From NCBI GenBank assembly GCA_030248215.1, contig JASANG010002166.1, positions 62,001 to 126,000 on the forward strand: 64,000 nucleotides of DNA, read 5' to 3'. Of this stretch, positions 1 to 8,900 are shown one piece after another (the stretch's first letter is position 1; each line of letters starts with the position of its first letter). The translations under genes were made by a program, and so were the position numbers. The notes beneath the pieces are model-generated. The model had not been told where the DNA came from, searched no databases, and saw only the letters and a list, made by a program, of their open reading frames with translations. This DNA comes from Enoplolaimus lenunculus. Taxonomy: Eukaryota > Nematoda > Enoplea > Enoplida > Thoracostomopsidae.

Positions 1-9
1 ATTGTGTTT

Positions 10-135
10 CAGGGTGCAACCGCAGGTGAGAAATACCGGAGCTAGAGGCAACGAAATTTGCAGGAGCCGGAGGTCAACAAAATTTGTCGGAGCTGGAGGT
101 GAAAACGTAGCTGAGGCGAAATTAGTTAAAATGTA
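10..135. mobile_element. MITE terminus, CAGGGTGCAACC family (I), left copy
   Basis: The stretch begins CAGGGTGCAACCGCAGG and continues with GGAGCCGGAGG-like repeats. The same start, or its reverse complement, appears at 1921, 6654, 7055, 14451, 29437, 44092 and 58429. The matching inverted end lies at 1858-1921, so this is either one 1.9 kb element that encloses the exon at 782-934 or two separate remnants. Ends of this kind suggest a hAT-type non-autonomous element, but that class is an inference. Confidence 0.55.
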
Positions 136-346
136 AAAGGCCGTCGCAATTTAAAAATGTCACTTAATTTGAGGTTTTGCTTAAATTTAGCTAAGATACT
201 GAGCAAATTGAACTTCGAGTTTGTTCAATGTTTGCAGGAAGCGCCTGTTGATAGTTTAACAATAAAAACTCACAAAGTGGTTTATTCTTCTGTCGTCATA
301 AAATTTGTTTAGTTTTTCTACAATAGATAAATTTTAGATTTATGTT

Positions 347-670
347 AAGGATGTGCCGATTAATCGGCATCGGTAATAATCGGCACTTTTCGCGAGTATC
401 GGCGTCGACACTGCAAAAAATTGCCGATTCTTTGCCAATATTTTTTCACATAACGCTCAGTTGGAAAGCTTTCAATTTCATTTCTGGGTGCACAACAGTG
501 TTTCAGCTCAGTAAAATTGTTATCTCTCGCGTTTGTGTCTGAAAAAATTATTTGAAATTAACAGTTCTTATAAAATTAGAATCGTTTATGATGGTTAAGG
601 TTTTAGCCTTCATATAATGACGTAATGTAGTATTCTATCTGCTTATTAAGCATGATGTACTAAATTTGAA
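347..670. mobile_element. MITE with ATCGGCATCGG ends (family O), copy 1
   Basis: It starts AAGGATGTGCCGATTAATCG, with repeated TCGGCATCGG motifs, and closes near 670 with an inverted ATCGGCATCGGC. A homologous copy in reverse orientation runs from about 56330 to 56643 and matches for more than 200 bp, including an internal GTTATCTCTC block. The ends resemble hAT elements. It lies in the intron before the exon at 782. Confidence 0.6.
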
Positions 671-781
671 ATCGGCATCGGCAAAACTTTAATATAAGAA
701 TTCTTGCAGTTTCATGTTGGCTCGTCAAAAATTGCAATGCAGAGCAAAAGCTTGTCTGGACTGACTTTCGTATGTTTTCAG

Positions 782-1155
782 GAAGAGTCTGACGATAGTA
801 TAAAAATTGAATCAGAATCAGAGGATGATGATGACGACGATGATGATGACATTGAAAATGCAAAGGCGATCAACGAAAAATTTCAAGCGTTAAAAGTCAA
901 AGGCGAACACAAGCATGCAGTCGATATAGATAATGTACGTTGACCTTTATTACTTTCGTTATTTTGTTTTTAATGTTTGAACGTAGTTTTAATGTTTGGT
1001 GTTATCTGGAAAAACGAGCACAAGAATTATTGAAAACTTCAAATACTAGGTTGAGTAAACTGAGTGAACAGGAAATAGCTGTGTAGATTTAACGTTTTTG
1101 TTTGTAAGATTCATAACTAACTAGCTAATGGTTATTTTATTATTTTCAGATCTGA
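782..1155 (+). CDS. 3' end of an unidentified gene with an acidic stretch
   Basis: Two exons are proposed: 782-934 and 1150-1155. The first follows a good acceptor (pyrimidine run, TTTTCAG) and ends at a GTACGT donor. It is 153 nt, exactly 51 codons, and encodes EESDDSIKIESESE, then nine Asp in a row, then a basic-acidic helix-like stretch (IENAKAINEKFQALK) ending in VDIDN. The second follows TATTTTCAG and adds only Ile and a TGA stop. A polyadenylation-like AATAAA lies near 1434. Reading on past 934 without splicing also stops after three codons, so the protein ends here either way. Upstream exons must lie beyond the left edge or are hidden. I do not recognise the family; acidic runs of this sort are common in nuclear and chaperone proteins, which does not establish a function. 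Confidence 0.45.
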
Positions 1156-1857
1156 TGTACAATATTATTGAATATTTAAATTTTTGAACTTGTATTATCT
1201 TTATTTGTATTGTCAATTTACGCGCATAAGGAGCTTGATAGATTGTCGATTTTTGGTGTCGCTTTTTCAATTAGTCTGGCGAAATTTAGTTCATCCAAAA
1301 TTTATTAAAAAGCATGTTCATATTGATTTTATTTAATACGTTTGCGAACCGTTTCGATGTAGGTTTTCTATTGCTTTGAAAGTATAAGTTCACTTAGTTT
1401 CTACAGAATAAGTTCATTGGTTTCTACAAAAACGAATAAATTTTTTAATGCGACTTGATATGGTATATGAGGGTCCGATATTAAATTGGTTTCGTTTATT
1501 AGGGAAATATATGGGACACTGCTAGCAAATCCAGTGCGTGATTTGTTTTGCGCAATTGGTTATTTCACAGTTGCTTTGTTGAAACTGAAACTCTGACTAA
1601 TAGTGTATAATATACAGTGAGGAGGATGCACTCAAATATAAAAATGAAACAATATGCATTTTCTTTTTGGAATTTGTGGAAAATGTTTGGTCAAAGCTTT
1701 TGGAGGTAACCATGTGGCAATTAGAGCTAATGTTTATTGGCGAATTACTATTTGCGTAAAATTGTTGAGACTTCGTTAAACATGAGCGTAAAACCAATAG
1801 ATGTCACAGTATTATAGATATTTGCTAAAAGTAGCAGATTAAACGTCATTTTAATTG

Positions 1858-1921
1858 CCTAATTTTGCCCACTTGCGGCTGCGGCAACTTTTGTCGACCT
1901 CTGGCGGCAGTTGCACCCTGC
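1858..1921. mobile_element. Inverted terminus of the CAGGGTGCAACC family (I)
   Basis: The reverse complement reads CAGGGTGCAACTGCCGCCAG and then a GAGGTCGACAAA block that resembles the left copy at 10-135. It could be the right end of the same element. Confidence 0.5.
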
Positions 1922-2154
1922 AAGATATTATCTTATGACAATGCCGGTGTCATGGAAATAAAGGTGCGTAACGAGTAGTCGATGAGCGTATAAGCTTTTT
2001 AGATAGCTTGGAATTGTACCCGACGGAATGTGGTCTGCTCTAGTGGATGGGAGTCGGGGTGTAACCGGATTTCTCTTTCCGGTAAAAATTGATGTACGTT
2101 TCCGTGGTCGATGTAGAACAGGGACTGAACACATTCCTGCGGAACTGAAATAAA

Positions 2155-2272
2155 GTCCGCTTAAACTATACTAACTTTTGTTTTAAGGCTTAGTATATAA
2201 TAGGCTTATGCTTACGCTTAGGTTTAGGAATATGCTTATACTACTCTTCCGGCGTTGTTCTATACATGAGTC
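2155..2272. mobile_element. Partial MITE, GGCTTA-core family B
   Basis: GGCTTA-type hexamers are followed by a right end (ATATGCTTATACTACTCTTC, then GTTCTATACATG) shared with the copies at 21473 and 28424. The left end is not clear. Confidence 0.5.
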
Positions 2273-2349
2273 GTTTCCGCTATAGAAATAATGGAAATTC
2301 TGTTATTTTATACGTTAAAAATTAGTCTATTTTTTTATTCAATCAATTT

Positions 2350-2565
2350 TCGGCGGGAAATTTTCATTATTGGCGCGAAAATTTATATTTTGCAAGGAAG
2401 GTTTAAAATTTGGCGGGAAAATTTAAATTTTGGCAGGAAATTCAACTTATTTGAAAATTCAAATTTCTGCGGGAAAATTCAAGTTTTGGAGTAAGCTTAT
2501 TCTTTTCTACTCCCACAGAAAAAACCTGAGCAGGAAGTTTAAATGTTGGCGCGAAAATTTAATGA
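2350..2565. repeat. Degenerate tandem repeat, GGCGGGAAAATTTAAATTTT
   Basis: At least six diverged copies of a unit of about 20-25 bp are visible, with cores GGCGGGAAA, GGCGCGAAA and TGCGGGAAA. The array lies downstream of the GABA receptor gene. The cores resemble E2F binding sites (see findings). Confidence 0.6.
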
Positions 2566-2947
2566 TTAATCAACTAACTACGAGAATTAGTCGTTTCTGT
2601 TTATTTCTGATTTTTAACAGTAATGAACATTATATATACTCACTCTGAGCTGATTTAATTAGAATTGAGTTGATTATAAATTAACTTTAGAATTAGCTAA
2701 ATAAATTAGGAATTCTCATTTCTGAATGACTTAACTCAGAGTTCAGACTCAACATTTCAACTCTAAACTAGGGGTTTGTCTCCTTAATCGTGGTCATTTT
2801 TTCACACGGCAGTACTGTTAAAAACGGACCCCCAATAAAAAAGCCCGGGGGTCATTTTTTCAGGCGATACTGGTATATATCCAGCGCGGTAAGATTAGCT
2901 AATATTTGTCATAAAAGTATTTGAATTTTCAGTAAACGCTGTTTGGT

Positions 2948-5900
2948 TCATAGTAAACTTGCGGCGTTCAAATAAACAGTCCAGTAAATAATGTGAAATG
3001 TCATAAAAAGTAACGGAAACAGTACACGCGAATATTTGTCAATAATCGAAGGCCGAAATGTATGGCGGGATGTAGGCTTTGGCTTAATGCCAGCCGAAGA
3101 GCCGCCATAAAATGATGCGCTCGAACGGCGTCGCTGACCAAATGCAGCGAAACGGCCCGAAAATATTCCGGCTGCCGTCGATTTAAAGTTGAGTCCTTTA
3201 CGGGCTGAAGTAGCGTGTAAGTATGGCCGAGGCCGCGGCGAACTAATGTCACAATCACATTCTGGGGGTGATAAGCTGTGATTGGCTCGTTGTGGTGCGA
3301 CATAACCGGATCTGATTGGTCCAAGTGACGGCTGATGGCAAAGTTGAAGTAACTCTATTGGTTGTTGATGCTGGTCCAATCGAGGCGGGTGTACGTGGTG
3401 AGAATGAATCTCTGGCTTGACGTGACATGGGGTTACCTGGAACACAACCGCAACATTCCATTTATAGGCAACATGGTTTTATTAATTCTAGGCCTCTCTG
3501 TATTCTCAAATGTATGTAGCACCTATCATTAGTTAGCGGCAGGTCATATATAATTTTTGAAATAATTTCTTGCGAACCTTCAGTTATTACGTTTATTGCA
3601 CTGAATTTAAACTTGATTCGCAGCTTTTGCAGTTTGCTTGTTTGAGAACCTAACCATACCTTAGCGAACGGCACAAAATTTACTTTACCTAACACTTGTC
3701 GCACAATTTCATGTCAAAAAGGTTAACAGTTCGTTAGAAACAAATTTTACATGAAGCTTTATTAAAGCCCTATTCACAGGTGCCAGTTTTTGCTGCGAGA
3801 ACTTGCGGCGGCAACTTGCACGTGCAAGTTTCCTCCAGAATCCCGTTCGAAAAAGTTACAACGGTAAATAATTCATTAAAACTTACAGCTAGGGAGTTCA
3901 CATGTGTGAACAACCTTTGAAGTTCACTGAATTTATTGCAGCCGCTTTCTTATTGGCTGATGAAAAAATACAAGTGCTGCGTGCAATTTGCAGCTGCAAT
4001 TTCTCGAAGCAAAAACTGGCACGTGTGAATACGGCTTAACACACTGACAAGTTTAAAAGTTGCCTTGTTTTCTCTTCGTACCCTCCAAACTTACCGTCGG
4101 ATGACTAGACCACGTCTCACTACCGGCAGGCGCTGCCGATAACCTCATCGACTCTCGGTTTTCACGCTGGCGACCAAGTATCCCAAACTCAGGCCCCGCG
4201 CTAGTCGCAATCCCTCGACCCACCCGAGAAGGATCGTAAAAGTATCCGTGTTGTTCGTTTTCGATCCAGCTTTTATTTCCTGGCCAACTACGATGCGCAG
4301 TCAACCTTGCATCACTATCAAATGGAACATACGGTGCCGCAGAGCTTCTCGGACTGTTGCGTCGTATGGCGTCGCTGGTACGGAAAACAGTTGTCAATTC
4401 ACGATATGGGTCTGTTTGCGGTGCAGTTGTGTTTGCTGTTAGTTGCGATGGTGTTAGGCGGCGTTCGCTTCGAGCACGCATTTGTTTCATCATATAACCA
4501 ACGGCTGCGTACTCGAGGAGAGAGGCGAATACTGAAACGCAGCTTGATTGTCGTTTGGTTCGTTCTAATTTATGACTATATTCAGTTTGGGTTATGCTTA
4601 AGCGGCAATCTGGTATAGAATGTTTGCCCTTTTTATAATTATAGATGTGCCGTCTACTAAGCCAAAACATAAGCCTAAGCATAAGCCTAAATCCTAAACA
4701 AACATACGATCTTCCATTTTGCACGACCTTATAGTGATAATGGGCTGAAATTTGATTAAACATAACCTCGAACATATTGTCTTTAAAGTACAACAGTAAT
4801 TAAAACGAAATATGTATTTGAATATAACATTTCAATATGAAGCTTAGATTACGCAATTACTGAAAATGTTTGCAGTGAAATTTTGGAACAAAGACGGATC
4901 TAAGGACTGACTCTAGCGGACGCAGCGCTGAACAGATTTACCCAAATACATAAGTTTGCATTACGATTTAAAATACAATTGCATCTGGCTTCTGGCTCGC
5001 AAAGTTTCTTCGACATTGTGATTTGTAGCTTAACTCGTGATTTTATCAATGGCTGGGTTTTCGAAACCCTACTTAATTACGACTTACTACGTTAGTGCGT
5101 GCTACTTAAGTCTAAATTTGATAATTACAAATTTACCATTCAGGCATACTTACCTTAGTCTAATTGAAATTGTAGAAGCACGGTGCCTTTTTAATATAAA
5201 GCAAAACTATAACTTTCCTGTTATGACAATGGCTGGCATCCGGCGTTTGATTTTGCTCGAAATTTAAGTATTTATTTAAGTCGTCAACTTAAGTAATTAC
5301 TTAAGTATAAATTAAGTAAATACTTATGTAAGATTTCGAAAACTCAGCCATTGTCACCAAAGAAACGAAAGCAAGCGACAAAACAAACTCAATATTTTTT
5401 GTTTAACCTGATACTGGCTGCTGCGTAGAAATATAAAAAATTCCAGTTTGCAAGTCCTACATATGTCTAAATTTTATATTGGGTTAGCGCTACATATACC
5501 AAGGTGCAATCGGAATTACAATTCAAGACTGAAAGTCTTTTATTTTTGTTACCCAACCTACCAATTATAAAACATGTGCCCAAATACAAATCAATTGATT
5601 TGACATAAGACACTTTTGGCATTGCTGAGTTCGTTGATGTCATTAACGTTGTCATTGTGAGCACAGTTGTTACTCCTGAAAAACTGAATCGACTAATGCA
5701 AATGTGAAATCCTTTAAAGTAGCAAATATTTTGCTGTCAAGTATATGTATATGCCTTCCTCAAATAGAGTATTTTATACTGTGAATAATTCTGGCCTAAA
5801 TAGCATTGCGTTTATTGTTAGGCAGGCTCATGTTACTTTAATGGACGTCCAGGTTTCTGGTGGGTATACTGTAAAAGAGTAGGTTTAGACTCTAGATTAA

Positions 5901-8900
5901 ATGTTGTTGCATAGGCTTAGGCTTAGGAACACACTTTTGCAACGCTTAGGCGTAGGCTTTAGGCTTAATAGGAATACGCTTAATTTACTGTTACTCTCCT
6001 TAAAGTAAAATTGGCCATTAAGCATATGCGATGCACAAAATCTGCATCAGCGAGTTCGTTGAACTAAAAGCGTCAAGCTATTCATATATGATTGAGAATG
6101 CTGAGATGACCGTTATCTCCTCGACGTTACAGCATCTGGCTTTAAATTTTATCTTAAATTAGACAAAATAGAGAAAACATTCAAAGGAGGCAAGGTTTGT
6201 GTAAAAAACTAACCAATAGCAACACGCGCTTGTGTAGCTTCACGATTTAGCCAAAACGAAACCCACGAAATAATAACGATGAGAGATGATGGAAGATAAA
6301 TTTGAATCAGGTAAAAACCAATGTTGCGACGGAACGTAAAATACGCTGACAGCCGTGAATAGTTACCTAAAATATTAAATTTGAAAATAAATGCTGTTTT
6401 GCAGTTGTTGAAAACCTTTAAAAATCACGCAATCCTGTTAATAGTTTTGTTTGCTAAAAAATAATCTAAACTGCTTAAAAGGCAAGAAGCTTATACCACC
6501 TGTAAGGGAGGATTCGGTATATGTACCCTCATAAAAATTTTGAATGACGAAAAATGACACGTTTACATGTTAATATAGAACAACCTACTGGATTCCATAC
6601 GTCGAAAAATTTCTCGCTCGCTACGCTAGCTCTCAAAGCTCCTACCTGAGGATCAGGATGCAACCGGAACTCCGGTTCCGGCAACTTTTAACCTTACGGA
6701 TTCGGTAAATTTTTTAGCGGATATATAAATTCCGGTATTAAATTCTTGGTCGGTTGAAATTTACTAAAAATGATATAAAAATTAAGTAAATTCCATTCGT
6801 ATAGTATATAAAGGTTGACAGTTGCCGACAATAAACCATCGAAGGTAGATTTCGTTTCCGTAGATCATGGAAATTTAAAATACAGCTAATAAAGTGAATA
6901 CCTATCTCCAACTAAAGGTTATTTCACAAATAATATTGCAAAAATAAAATTAAAATGAATTTTTTCGGTTGCAGGTATTGTTCATTTTCCGATTCCGTTT
7001 CCGGTCATTTTTTCATATTCCGATTACGGTAAATTGTAATTCCGGTTGCACCCTGCTGAAAATATGTCAACTTGCAGTTAAACCCAATAGCAACACCTCT
7101 AAAGCTAAAATATTTCGTAAATTCCTTTAACATCATGTAATGTTCTATGTTATACAGTTGATGCAATCAACTTGAATATATTTTAGTTTAATATAAAGCT
7201 TACCTGTACTGAGTTCAATAATGCGATGAGCATAATTTCGTTCTCCAATTGTAAACTGAGCTAAATGGATCGCTTCTGAGACCGTTACAGAGTTGTTTGA
7301 GCCTTCCTGGCGCCAATAATAAATGATATCACGCGTGCTGTAGCCATCTGAAAATATCAAAGAGTTAACGTACTTATGTAAGACAAATACTACTGGTATT
7401 GTTGGTGCAGTATATATAATATACAGATTACAACGTTTTAGGTTTGCCTGGTTTTGTGTTTAAAGAATTTAACAGAAAACTAAAATGCGGTGTTAAGAAG
7501 CAATTTCAAAAACTTTTTTCTCAAAGATTTTATGACCATAAATGGTGGCTGCAAACAACATTTGATATATATTTAGAATGCGGCAATTAAAAGCGAGGAT
7601 AAAAGTATAATTTAGCACTAATTGATCTTGTACAGTATCTTTGTGTGTACAAACATCCAAAGGTTAAGGTTTACACAAACGCATGTGCTTCGCTTAGACG
7701 CAAAACCTCTTACTATACCTAAACCAATGACAAGACCTAAGAGTGAATGTAAAAAGTAGGTCAGAAGGTGTAGTTTTATGCTACTACACTGCAAACTCCG
7801 AAGTAGGCTTTTTCTAACTACACAAACTGAGTCAAAATTCGACTCCGCCAGACTCAAATTCGATTCACTGAATCGCTCAGTATAAGTAGAATTTGACTCT
7901 GGTACAATCGAATTTGACTCAGTTAGTGTAATCCGGAAAAGTCTATTTCGGAGAGAGTCAATTTGACTCACCATTTATTGCAGTGTACACTGAAAGCTTT
8001 AAAATATCGCAACTTACAACTTTCAATTTCAAGACTACAGTTTTGAGCGTCCAACGGGAAATAGATAAGATTCATTGGGCACATTGCGGTAACTGTTAAC
8101 CTGAAAATTGCAGTTAATAAAAACACCACATAAACGACGATGGTGGTAAAAAATACAATCAGATACTGCTTTAAAATGTCTATTGTATTTGTCGTAGGCC
8201 AATCTGCTGTTTAGTGAAATTAATTGGATTAAGCTAATCAGCTACTTCACATATTAACAGCAGTTTGGTGCAGAATAAACTGTTATTGAACATATGAACC
8301 AATCAAATTTTATTATTCAATCAGACAAATTAACGATAACCAATCAGCGTTGGCTTTAATACGCTTTTCATGAAATCCAGTAGTGTATTTAGAATTTCAG
8401 ATGGGGGCTCACGAGATATATAGTAGTGACAAAAGCTAGCGACTTGAACTAAAGTAAAGCCAAACACCATTTTGGTAATAACCTTGATACAAAATTTTTG
8501 CTTTGATCCCTGTTGGGTGAGGCAAAAACAATTTTACTCCAGAATATCGAAAGCATTCTAGCGAGACGTTGAAACTGGTATACAATATAAAATTATTATT
8601 TTGAAACTTCTTTAAGTGCCCAGTCAGAAAATAAGGTCCACGCGTCGTCTCAGGCGACCGGCACCCTTCCTGTTTCCCCCGTTCCCATACACTAGTCGTT
8701 GGTGCTTTTCTATTCAGAACGGACATTTTCTAGTGGTATATGCATCAAAATGTATTTTCTCACACGCTGATGTGTGTGCAGTGACTGTTTTTGTACGATT
8801 AAAACGCCTATATATTTAAACTATATGTGTGCCCTCCTCAGACGAAAATCCTGACTACGCCCATGAGGACAATCTAATATATAACACTTTAAACGTGTGT

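Noticed and set aside
3001-3461. Two other open frames overlapping the last GABA receptor exon
   Set aside because: Only the frame in phase with exon 9 carries the M4 segment ([21 protein letters not shown] split around YSRV); the others are shadows.
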